Below are positions 12,321 to 22,759 of a stretch of DNA of 64,000 nucleotides, piece after piece; the first letter of the stretch is position 1, and every line of letters begins with the position of its first letter. The notes beneath the pieces were generated by a model, which had not been told where the DNA came from, made no database searches, and saw nothing but the letters and a program-made list of their open reading frames with translations. The DNA lies in assembly GCA_029783825.1 (NCBI GenBank), contig JAREIK010000385.1, positions 1,737,501-1,801,500 of the forward strand, read 5' to 3'. The DNA is from Sapria himalayana. Taxonomy: Eukaryota; Streptophyta; Magnoliopsida; Malpighiales; Rafflesiaceae. Both the position numbers and the translations under genes were made by a program.

Positions 12321-13104
12321 TAGGGTTGTAACTGAGCCCAGCTTCTCGTGAGTTGCTCGGCGTTCGGCTCGTTAGAAGCTCACTCGAACTCGTTTATTAA
12401 GTAAAACGAGTCGAACCTGAACATCATTTTGAGGCTCGTAAGTTAATGAGCCGAGTTCAAGCACCCTCAAACTCGGCTCGTCAGCTCGTAAACAGACTCA
12501 TAAATAAGCTTGTGAGCAAGCTCATTAACCAGGTTTGTGAACAAGCTCATGAACATGGAGAAAGATTGATATACAACAAATTTTTCCTATAAATGAACAT
12601 TATGAATATTTTAACTCTTGAACTTCAATCAAGTTAATTGAACTTTTATTTTTTAATTAAGTTGTATGTTGGCTAATTTAGATAAATATTTTCTTTAATT
12701 TTATTACATCATTTTGAGACTCATATGTTAAACGAACCGAGCCCGAGCACCCTTAAACTCAGCTCATCAGCTCATAAACAAGCTCGTGAACCAAGCTCGT
12801 GAACAGGCTCGTGAACCAACCTCGTGAACCAAGCTCGTGAACAGGCTCGTGAACCAACCTTGTGAACAGGCTCGTGAACCAACCTCGTGAACCAAGCTCG
12901 TGAACGGACTCGTGAACCAACCTTGTGAACTAAGCTCGTGAACAGGCTTGTAAGTTAAACAAGACGAGCCCAAGCACTCTCAAACTCGGCTCGTCAGCTC
13001 ATGAACAGACTCGTAAACAAACTCGAGCCTACTCCTTTAAAACCGAGCCGAGCCGAGCCGAGCCTACCTAATACTAGGCTTGACTCAGCTCGGTTACACC
13101 CGTA
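12321..13104. mobile_element. Second hAT-type MITE family nested in copy F
   Basis: The termini TAGGGTTGTAAC and GTTACACCCGTA are inverted. Flanking 8-bp repeats GACACGGC (12313-12320) and GACACGAC (13105-13112) match 7 of 8. The interior is full of GAGCC/GCTCG words, e.g. GAGCCGAGCCGAGCC near the right end, and a short tandem repeat. It encodes no transposase. It is younger than its host element. Confidence 0.88.
12775..12960. repeat. GCTCGTGAAC minisatellite inside the nested MITE
   Basis: Irregular tandem units built on AAGCTCGTGAACAGGCTCG and GTGAACCAACCTC, 12-26 bp apart. This explains the repetitive minus-strand open frame here, which is not a gene. Confidence 0.8.
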
Positions 13105-13153
13105 GACACGACTGAATCGTGCCGAACTAGGGCCAACCCATTTGACAACTCTA

Positions 13154-13839
13154 TCTCAACCTCTCACAAAAAAAAAAATTAACAGTCAACTTATTTTCTC
13201 TAAAAGTAGCCTTCTCAACAATCTCATCATCATCAACAAGCAGAAAAGAAACTATAGGTGTATGATTGATCTTTTCAACCTAACTAAATATGAGAATTAT
13301 TGTAGACATCTCCTTGATCACCCACTAATAAATCTGTGACAAAAATTAAATACCTCTAGCTCAGGATTTATGCCCACAAAATAATATATTACTCTTTCAA
13401 CAAACACATATAAATAAGATTATATATATCTAATCAATCAATCTCCTAAGCACGGTCAGATCCATCACTATAAATAACACCAAATAAATTAATCATACTC
13501 ACGTCAATCAATTATCATACACGAACAATTAATTATGCATTTATTACAAATCACTGATCCAAATCAATCTCAAATAAATAATTTAACAAAAATTTTAAAT
13601 ATCTTTAACCTAAGAAATAAGCTCTTGATGAATCAGTCATCATACCACCACCACACATGTTAATTATGCATTAATTATGCATCACGATGAGAATTAGTTT
13701 TGCTTGTTATTTTATTTATTCTCTATTTATTTTCCACGTGACTATAATGCCTGTATCTATTGAATTGGGGGTGGTGCATAATGACTATAATGAGTGGCAC
13801 AGCACTGGCACATCATGCATGAGAGTCAGAAACAGTGTG
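13154..13839. other. AT-rich spacer
   Basis: No gene recognised. The sequence is AT-rich with repeated TTAATTATGCATTA words around 13530-13680. Confidence 0.45.
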
Positions 13840-15335
13840 CAGCAGTGATTGGAAGCACCAAACGAACCAGGGATGGAATTACTTGCCACCATGGATTGTA
13901 AAATACCAAACGAATTACAAGAACATAAAGCACCAAACGAATTACAAGAGGGATGGAAGAAGCAGTGCAAATGCAAGTACCAAGCACTGTCATTTGGTGT
14001 TGTGACAGAGAAACAATGAGATCCGAAAGAAACCTACAAATCGTTACTGTTGACGACGAAATTATTTACAACAGTGGATTGTAAACTTGAAATGGCACAG
14101 ATTATCAAAAAAAAAAAAAAAAACTACCGAAGAAGATAAAACACCAGACGATGAAACTTGAATTGCACGGATTATCAGAAGATAAAACTACAGAAGAAGA
14201 TGAAACTCGAAGAAGATGAAACTACAGAAGAAGATGAAACTTGAAGAAGATAAAACTTGAATTGCAAGAGCGATGGAACAAGCAGTGCAAATACAAGTAC
14301 CAACAACTATCAGTTGGTGTTGAGACAGAGAAACAATTACATCCAAACGAAACCTACAAAATGCTACCGCTGACGAGACGAACCTAATCACCACAGTGGA
14401 TTGATGGTAAACTTGAGATGGCACGGATTATCAAAGAAAAAAAGCTACCGAAGAAGATAAAACACCAGACGAATTACAAGAGCGATGGAACAAGCAGATC
14501 AAATGCAGGTACCAACAACTATCAGTTGGTGTTGAGACAGAGAAACAATTACATCCGAACGAAGCCTACAAAATGCTACCGCTGACGAGAGACGAACCTA
14601 ATCACCACAGTGGATTGTAAACTTGAGATGGCACGAATTATCAAAGAAAAAAAGCTACCGAAGAAGATAAAACACCAGACAAATTACAAGAGCGATGGAA
14701 CAAGCAGATCAAATGCAGGTACCAACCACTATCGTTTGGTGTTGACGCGGAGAGACAATGAGATCCGAACGAAGCCTACAAAATGCTACCGCTGACGAGA
14801 GACGAACCTAATCACCACAGTGGATTGTAAACTTGAGATGGCACGGATTATCAAGACAAACTAACGAATATCATAAAATACCATACGAATTGCAAGAGCG
14901 ATGGAACAAGAAGATCAAACGCAGGTACCAACCACTATAATTTGGTGTTGACGCGGAGAGACAATGAGATCCGAACGGAACCTATAGAATGCTACCGCTG
15001 ACGAGAGACGAGCTTAATTATCACTGTGGATTGTAAACTTGAAATTGCACAGATCATCAAAACAAACTACCGAAGAACATAAAATACCAAACGAGTTACA
15101 AGAGCGATGGAACAAGCAGATCAAATGCAAGTACCACCCACTATCATTTGGTGTTGACGAGGAGAAACAATGATCCGAAAGAATCCAACAGGCTGCTACC
15201 CCTGACGAGGGATGAAATTAATTAACACAGTGGATTGTAAACCTAAAATGGCACAGATCATCAAAAAAACTACCGATGAACATAAAACGCCAAACGACTT
15301 ACGAGAGCGATAGAACAAGCAGATCAAATGCCGTA
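13840..15335. repeat. Tandem array, unit about 203-213 bp
   Basis: The landmark GTGGATTGTAAACTTGA recurs near 14070, 14395, 14607, 14817, 15024 and 15228, spacing 213, 210, 207 and 204 bp after an irregular first interval. Other shared words are GAGCGATGGAACAAGCAG, TTTGGTGTTGA and ATGCTACCGCTGACGAG. The last unit overlaps the C-terminal end of the minus-strand ORF at 15299-15688. An internal GAAGAAGATGAAACT sub-repeat lies at about 14180-14250. Reading frames are broken by stops, so the array as a whole is not one coding region. Confidence 0.85.
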
Positions 15336-15688
15336 TGACAACGACGATGAAGCAACAGTACAAAAATACACGTTACCAGAAAAGTAGCACACGACAAGGA
15401 GCGTCGAGCTCGTACACCACCGTCGATCGAAGAGACGCCATCAGCAGATTGCGATGAGAGAGCGATCCAAGTGAGAGAAGAGGCCGCTTTATCGAGAGTG
15501 GCTCGCAGTTGACTAGCAGAGCAGCCGAGGTTAAATTCTCCAATTTCAGCCGACAACGCGAAATCATTAAGGAAACTGGATAAACTGCTTCGGGCACAGC
15601 GAGAAGGCCAGGAAATCGGAAAATTCTTTATCCTGCGAGCACGACAACGACCACCAACCTGGAAACCGACCGCTTCATTCGCTGCCAT
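15299..15688 (-). CDS. Possible first exon of an unknown gene (129-aa open frame)
   Basis: The open frame starts MAANEAVGFQVGG at 15688 in a GC-richer island between AT-rich DNA and the tandem array. It is rich in Ser, Leu, Ala and Arg and I recognise no domain. The frame ends exactly where TCGCTCTCGTAAGTC would be a good splice donor (CTC then GTAAGT, about 15301-15302), so this is better read as exon 1 of a spliced minus-strand gene than as a full protein. Downstream exons would have to lie in or beyond the array and I cannot identify them. It could also be a gene fragment caught in the repeat. No signal peptide is evident at the N-terminus; a hydrophobic run (FLVTCIFVLLL) near the C-terminus lies beside the repeat. 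Confidence 0.4.
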   Translation of the reverse strand: MAANEAVGFQVGGRCRARRIKNFPISWPSRCARSSLSSFLNDFALSAEIGEFNLGCSASQLRATLDKAASSLTWIALSSQSADGVSSIDGGVRARRSLSCATFLVTCIFVLLLHRRCHTAFDLLVLSLS

Positions 15689-15699
15689 TTGTCAGCCAC

Positions 15700-16164
15700 G
15701 CCACGCGGGTTTTTTAAAATAGTCCTCCTCCTCCAATGAAGAACATTTTGAAACCCCCATCACTTATATCATTTTCGATAATATAAAATTGAGATAGTTT
15801 TCTTTTCTATAATACTCAAAATTATTTTTTGCAAATTTCGTTTTTTAGAAAATAATTGTCAATGAAAGATTTCTCCTACTCTTATATTCTATTGTATTTT
15901 ATAAGTGGGTTGTTGGTTTAGCATTTTTTTTAGATTCGTGGATTATTAATGAATAATTTTAATTTTAAAATTAATATCTCAATAATTTTAATTTTAAAAT
16001 AATAATAATATGATATTCACTATGATATTTAGTGTGGTATTTAGAAAAAATTAATATCTCAATAATTTTAATTTTAAATATTATAGAGATTATATTAGAT
16101 AGTATATATCAATAATTATAAATATAAATTAGAAATGTTCAATTCAATTTCTAAAAGTAGGAAT
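15700..16164. other. AT-rich spacer upstream of the 15.7-kb ORF
   Basis: The stretch could hold the promoter of the minus-strand ORF, and its right part could hold the lost left end of the CACTA element. A short AT-rich block (AATATCTCAATAATTTTAAT) is duplicated at about 15980 and 16050. No gene is seen. Confidence 0.4.
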
Positions 16165-16230
16165 GAAATTGAAACGAAATTAAAATGAAATTGAAACGAA
16201 ATTAAAATGAAATTGAAACGAAATTAAAAT
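16165..16230. repeat. 22-bp tandem repeat, three copies
   Basis: GAAATTGAAACGAAATTAAA plus AT, three head-to-tail copies with no visible change. The GAAACGAAA word recurs in inverse at the CACTA right end (about 25508), so this may be the left subterminal repeat of that element. Confidence 0.8.
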
Positions 16231-18365
16231 GGATTAGAAACAAAAATGAATTTTTTTTTTTAATTAGAGACATAAAAAAAATGTATTGCTATTAAAAGGT
16301 GTTTTTTAATTAAAAATATATAGAATTGGAATTAAAAATAGAAGTAGAGATGTAAGTTAAAAATAGACATGCAGTCATGAGCATATTTCGAAACAAATTC
16401 TTTATCTATTTCTATATTTAGCTATGGAAACTATTATCGTTGATAAATGTAAAATACCTTCAAATTTTATTGCTATTTGATTTTAAAATTTTAGGGATGA
16501 AATATTATCCGTCACTAAAATTTTTAAAATTGAAAATAAATTATTTCGCTAAATTACGTTAAATAATTTATTAAAGAATACTTTAAATTTTCAAAAAAAA
16601 AAAAAGGTTAAGGTTTGGGTTTTTTTAATTTCGATTATGGGTCTGTCTTATTTATTTTTGAGATTGATTACCTCCAATTAGTATTTGTCGTACTAATTAT
16701 TCATTATTGAGGTATCCAATTTAGTATTTCTAATTTTCTTGTATATAGTATATTCTTGTTTTCTTAAATTTATACATTTTAATTGATAAATTTTATATTT
16801 TACATTTTTGGCCCAAATTATAATTTGTTAAATTTTAGGGTTATATAATTGAGGCATAAAATTTTCATGCATTTTATTATTTACCTATAATTTTTATCAT
16901 GCTAATTAATATAAACTTAGTTTGATTACTAGGATTTGTTCAGATTTTAGGTTACCTAATAGGACTATTTAATTGAATTTATAAATATTAAAAATTAAAA
17001 GGTTAAAATGTAATAATGATAAAATCATTAAAATTCGAGATGGTTGGTTTAACAAATAAAAAGTAAAAATATAATAAAAATGAATAACTTAAAAAATTTT
17101 GAAGGTATGCAATTCGAAGGTTGAAATGTAACAACAAATAAATAACTTTAAAAAATTAGAATCTCATTTCAAAATTGGTAGAGTTACTTGATATACACTT
17201 CATTAAAGGTGCAATCTAATAAATAATATTTCTCATTATTTTATATTTAAAAAAATGCGCATTATATCTTATAGCTAATTAGTTTAACTATTTATACTAA
17301 ATATTTTATATGGATTAGTTTATATCCCTATTAATTTATTAATATTCTTCATTTCTAATTGATATTTTTTTGACATTTTCTAATTGATATGCATTTGTAT
17401 TATAATTTTTTTTTAGGAATTATATTACATAAAATACTTTTGTCAAATTAAGTAGTACATATTATTATTTTTGAAATCATGAATTATCATATTATGAATT
17501 TTTCTTTTTTTGCTTAATTAATACAATTTCATCCTATATAGATAAATATCAAATATTTAGTTTTATGTGTATGATAAAATTATAACTGAAGACTTTTGAT
17601 AAATATATAAGAGATTGAGGGAACCCATATTATCTCATTTTAATCTAAACTTTTATAATAATGATGTGACTACAGTTTTTTTATTAGATTTATGTACTGT
17701 CTTGAATATGTTACTATAACTTTATTATAAATAAGTCTCTATCTACATTATTATAATTCAAAATATGTTTGTGTTATGTGTTATAGAAATGGAAAAAATT
17801 ATATGACACAATTGTCAATGGATGAATGTAAGATTGAAAGATGAGTTTTTAACTAATGAGTTTGTAGATGGGATTGAGGAGTTTATTTGATTTGTTGAAA
17901 AATAGACTGAATTTATGGATGAAATGAAATAAGATGTCATATAATGACCATAAATATCAAAATTAGAGTTTCCAAGATATAGACACAGTGCAATATCATC
18001 CTATAAAATTTGATTTATTAGAGACTATTATGTTTGGTATAGACATGGATAAATAGTTGTACCACAAACAACAAAGTATTATGTACATAAAAGTATTGAT
18101 TAAAATATTACAATGAAGTATACTAATCAGAATAATGCATGTGAAGCAATGTGGAAGAATGCTATTGGTCTTTCATTCATTTTTGATGTCACTAAGGATA
18201 TTTTAGTATCATTAAAAAATAATTTTATGAAATACTGAAAGTATTAGAAGAATATATTTGGCCAAACTATTGAAATTAATAGTAAAACATCATTTTTTTA
18301 AAAAAGTATTTTGATGAAATATACTAGTTGTTATCTGAATTATTATCAAAGAATAATATCATAAC

Positions 18366-18819
18366 TAGATGTGTCAAATGAGCCGAGGGGCTCGGGTCCA
18401 ACCCAAATCCCGGCATGGCATGCTACAATACCGTGCTCGGGTATGTGCTGGGCGAATCTTCGACATGAATCATTTCATGCCATGTCAAGGGTAATTCGGC
18501 CTGAGTATCGTGCCATGCATAGCATGGATGCCTAGCACATGGGCATAGCACAGGTGACCACACACTGAGCAACACCTGATGGAGGGATGATGCGGCGACG
18601 CCCGATGGGCAACGTCTCAGCATAGCTAATGGGTGACGGCGGTGTGGCACCCAAAACCTTTATTTTTTTTAAAAAGCCCAACCCAACCCGAACATGCCTG
18701 AACCCAGAAGGATTTTGAGTCACGGGCCATGCCGGGCCTGCCGTCCGGGAAACCATGACAGCTTGGGTGTGCTCGAAAAAATGGACCGACCAGCCCCGCC
18801 CAGCCCATTTGACACCTCA
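18366..18819. mobile_element. GC-rich hAT-type MITE, copy G, nested in tnp2
   Basis: The left end is TAGATGTGTCAAATGAGCC and the right end CATTTGACACCTCA. Flanking repeats ATCATAAC (18358-18365) and ATCATAAA (18820-18827) match 7 of 8. The length is 454 bp. It is less CpG-rich than copies C and D, with many CG-to-TG/CA type differences, suggesting age. Confidence 0.88.
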
Positions 18820-19713
18820 ATCATAAAAGATAACATTTATAACACAAATAAGTTGACGTGAGGTTTATGTTTGCCAATAGAAAAAAAATATTGTTGCATT
18901 AATGGTTGTGTGATATATTGGGGCTAGATAGTAAAGTAATTATATATAATTTCTATAACTATCATTCAGTACAAAATAAATATTATATGTAAAAGAAAGA
19001 AAATAAATATTCATCATACAAAGATAAATTATTTTTTATTGACTCTTCAGTTGCAAAGATTATTTATATATAAAAATCCACTGCTAATGACATAAGTTGA
19101 CATTAAGAGTATATTATTGAAGATGACATGATGTGTCATTACTCAGATTCTTCTTCTTTTATATATCTTGATGATTATTATCAATATTTTATAGATAAAA
19201 GTTGAAATATTAGATTAGGATTGTGTATAGTTAAATTTCAGTCATTTGGATAAACATAACAATAATGCTCTTCATGGCTGGTTATTGTTACAAACTTATA
19301 ATTTACCATAATGGATATATATGAAAGATGAGTACATGTTTTTATGTGTTATTGTGTCTGGTCCGAGAAACCCAAAATATAAGTTGGATATTTTTCTACA
19401 GCCCCTTATTGATGAGCTCAAAATTTTGTAGAAGGATTGTGTTAAAACATATAATATATCTATAATGCGTAGCATCCAAATGTGAGCAAAACTTATATGA
19501 ATTATACATGATTTTCTTGCATATTCAATGTTGTCATTATGAAATACTACAAGAAAATTAGCTTGTCATTATTGCACGAAAGACTCAGATACATTTTTAT
19601 CTTAGCAAAAGAGGAAAGACTTCTTGATTTGATAATCATCATAAGTTCTTACATGTGGAATATATATTTTAGATAAATATTAATACATTTAGGAAAGGCC
19701 ATATAGCTGTGAA

Positions 19714-20451
19714 CTATGTTGCACGGACACGGATACGGACACGGGGATACGACACGGCAAGATACGGGGACACGGCAAATTCTAAAAAACTAGGATACGG
19801 ATACGGCTAGGATACGTCATGATAAAAAAAATAAAATTAAAAATAAAAATTATTAATTATAAACATTAGGTATTTTAAAATAATTAAATATACTGTATTT
19901 TAAAATAATTTAAAATTTTGTATTTTAAAATAATGTAAACAAAATGTTAGGTATTTTCCTTCCCCCCCCCCCCCCCCTTCCCCCCTTCCCCCCTTCCGAA
20001 ACCCCCTCCCGCCCCCCCTTCCGAAACCCCCTCTCGCCCCCCCTTCCGAAACCCCCTCTCGCCCCCCCTTCCGAAACCCACTCCCACCCGCCCACCCTTC
20101 CGAAACCCACTCCCACCCGCCCCCCCTTCCGAAACCCACTCCCGCCCGCCCCCCCTTCCGAAACCCCCTCCCGCCCCCCCTCCCGAAATGCATTTTTGGA
20201 TACAGATTCCAAAAAACGACGCGTTTTTGGAATCTGTTTCCAAAAATGCGTCGGATACGTCTCCGAACAACGCGTCGGATACGTCTCCGACGCGTATCCG
20301 ATACGCCACGTGGCGTATCCCATACGGATTTGTGTCCGATACGCCACGCGGCGTATCGGACACGTATCTGACGCGTGTCCGACCCGTGTCCACGTGTCCA
20401 CGTGTCGGACACGTGGACACGGCAGCTCCTAGGCGTATCCGTGCAACACAG
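19714..20451. mobile_element. 738-bp non-autonomous element (CTRTGTTGCACGG ends), 8-bp TSD, nested in tnp2
   Basis: Perfect 8-bp duplication GCTGTGAA at 19706-19713 and 20452-20459. The termini are CTATGTTGCACGGACACGG on the left and CGTATCCGTGCAACACAG on the right, which are inverted. Removing the element restores tnp2 reading of the FRKGH...GAPPLR type. Inside are ACACGGATACGG words, an AT-rich patch, a C16 run, a GC-rich minisatellite and a GGATACG/CGTATCC block. It has no transposase. The 8-bp duplication fits hAT, but the ends are not classic hAT ends. Confidence 0.9.
19962..20188. repeat. C16 run and 25-28 bp minisatellite
   Basis: C16 at 19962-19977 is followed by about eight units of CTTCCGAAACCC plus CTCCCGCCC-type sequence. 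This accounts for the long Pro-rich (plus) and Gly-rich (minus) open frames across 19900-20490, which are repeat artefacts. Confidence 0.9.
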
Positions 20452-22759
20452 GCTGTGAAAGGTGCACCACCTTTGAGGTTAGGTACCAAAATATTAATAT
20501 ATAAATCTCAAAGAATTATTACTGCAATTGAAAGAAATGAAGTATCTTTTGGGATTTATCTTTCTATAAAACTAACTTATTTAGACACAACTTAGATGTG
20601 ATGTATATTTAAAAAAAAAAATTTTGATAATATCTTTAATACTATCATGAATGTGAAAGGAAAAACAAAAGACAATGTCAAATCAAAAGAGAATTTGAAA
20701 GAGTTATGTTCATGTTCAAAGTTACATAGGTAAGAATTAACAAATAAATTTATAAAGGTTTGTTATAGTCTTGACAATGATTCAAAAGAAGCTTTGTGCA
20801 AATGAAGCTTTGTGCAAATGACTAATGTAGCTTAGGTTTCATGACGAATATACATCTAACATGAGAACTGCCATCTATTCATGTAGAGGCTAATACTCAT
20901 AGTTTTCTATCAATTACTTCCAAAAAATTTTTGGCAGGCATTGACCTGAAATAACTATTTTTTTTTAAGAATCTCACTTATAATGTAATAAGAAAATAAA
21001 ATGGAGTAATTACAAAATGACATCCCCATTATTATATATAGACTCGAGCATATTTTTCCTCCTAGTTTCTTCGACTCTATATAATATCTTTCTGTCCAAT
21101 TATCTTATGAATTCATGATAGTAGGCCCTATGCAATACAAATAAATATTTTTATTTGAGAGGTTATATAATTTTTATTTGTTAATATAAAAATTTAAATG
21201 TATCTAACAAATATTTTTTTTCTAATGAATATGTTTTTCAGATATCTTAGAAAATTAAAAAATAATGTTCTAAATAAAGCCAAATTGAAATGATCAATAT
21301 GTAATGCCTATTTAGTTGAAGATACTTCGGCATTTTGTACATACTACTTTTAGCCATAATTGTATAATCCACATAATAAAATATTACCAAATAATAAATA
21401 TGGTATTGGGGATAGATCAAACGAATATGTTATGCTTTCCATTTTTATAAATGTGAGTCAATCATGTAGTAGATCAAAATCAATATATTTTTTAGATGAT
21501 CAGGAGTATCATGCTGCACACACATATATACTTCTGAACTATGAAGAAGTTACATATTATATTGAGTAAGATTTATAATTAATCAAGATTTTTTTTTCAT
21601 GGCATGTGATATACTTTTTAAGTTATTCGAAATACCTTCAATGATATTTTTGAAGAATTAATGCTAAGGAATAAAGACGAAGAGAACCACATATTGATGA
21701 TGCTTTCATTGATGCAAAGCTTGAAAAAGATTTCATAATTTGGTTTGAAATTTTTGTCAATATATAACTTATCATTCTTGCTTCGACAAATTAACGTGCA
21801 ACATTATATAAGTATGATTTTATTTTTTATCATTTTATAGATATATTTTCAATCATCAAATATATGTAATAAACAAATAAAAGATCTTGCAAAAGGGTCA
21901 TTATAATGTTTTTAAGCACATCCTTTATATTATGTAAATGGATATAAATTTATACTTTGAAATATGGTTCAAATCGAGTTACAAATGAACAATGGTGTAT
22001 GTATCAAAGTGTCTAACTCTACTACATCTACTATTTATTTTCATGGTCAACTAATTAAAATTTTACATGTGAAGTATCCTGATTTACCAATTAAGAGCAA
22101 AATTTTATTTAAGGGTGAATGGTTTAATCCTATTCCAAATTTGAATATTAGAATTCATCATCAAAATAATTTTGTGGATGTGCACTATAATAAATATTAT
22201 CAAAAGTATGAATCATTTATTTTTACAATAAAAGCCAAATAAGTGTGTTGTATTACTTATCCAACCACAATAAGAAATCCTTGTGGTTGGTGGGTAATAT
22301 GTAAAATAAAACCTATATTAATTATGAAAGTTATTAAAAATGATATTATTGCCACTCAATCTTGTGTACATATATTTCAAATGAATAGTATGGAACTTCA
22401 TCCAATCATTCCTTGGAAAGATAATGGACTTCAAATATTACTTGGTGAAGATAGAAAATATTTGGACATTGATGATCATCATATTGAAGAAGATAATAAG
22501 GAGAAATTAATTATTAAATTATATGATGATGAATATGTAGTTGGAGATGATTTATTAGAAATTTTCAATGATGATTAGTTATTTATTAATCTCCATGTTA
22601 TCTTGTCCTACTTATTTTGTAACAATTTGGATGTTATATGATTTTTTATTGCTTTTGTGAATTTCAATGTATTTATCATTATTTTTTGTTATTAAAAACA
22701 TTTTCATGGCATATTTATATTATCTTTATATTTTCAATATTTATATAACTTGATACAGG

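Larger units (their letters stand above)
11956..13153. mobile_element. GC-rich hAT-type MITE, copy F, interrupted by a second MITE
   Basis: The outer termini are TATATGTGTCAGG and TTTGACAACTCTA, decayed versions of the family ends. Flanking repeats TCTCGACC (11948-11955) and TCTCAACC (13154-13161) match 7 of 8. The element is split by a 784-bp insertion at 12321-13104; without it the copy is about 0.4 kb, normal for the family. Confidence 0.85.
17790..22578 (+). pseudogene. tnp2: CACTA transposase tnp2, multiply broken
   Basis: Plant tnp2-type transposases cut and rejoin CACTA elements. The landmarks run in the expected order, though frames shift and stops abound. They are: the N-terminal transposase-associated domain (LTNEFVDGIEEFI, about 17850); SGPRNPKYKLDIFLQPLID (about 19360-19420); HDFLAYSMLSLWNT and ACHYCTKD (about 19510-19590); FRKGH at the second insertion; NIFNTIMNVKGKTKDN (about 20625-20680); a DUF4218-like block ending DDQEYHAAHTYILLNYEEV (about 21495-21555); and a DUF4216-like block FKGEWFNP...YYQKYESFIF (about 22105-22225), with an acidic tail to 22578. 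Insertions at 18366-18819 and 19714-20451 split it. It cannot encode an active enzyme as it stands. Confidence 0.88.

Noticed and set aside
12767..12973. Repetitive open frame with SLFTSLVHEVGSRA units
   Set aside because: It is the GCTCGTGAAC minisatellite in a nested MITE.
13840..15335. CRISPR-like array
   Set aside because: Units are 200+ bp with no short repeat/unique spacer pattern, and the DNA is plant nuclear.
16018..16026. CACTATGAT as the CACTA left terminus
   Set aside because: It does not match the right terminus (CACTAGAAGAAAA in inverse) beyond the first five bases, and no 3-bp duplication can be paired.
19900..20489. Long overlapping open frames on both strands (Pro-rich plus, Gly/Arg-rich minus)
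   Set aside because: They are translations of a GC-rich minisatellite and GGATACG repeats inside a bounded 738-bp mobile element; all frames stay open only because of composition.
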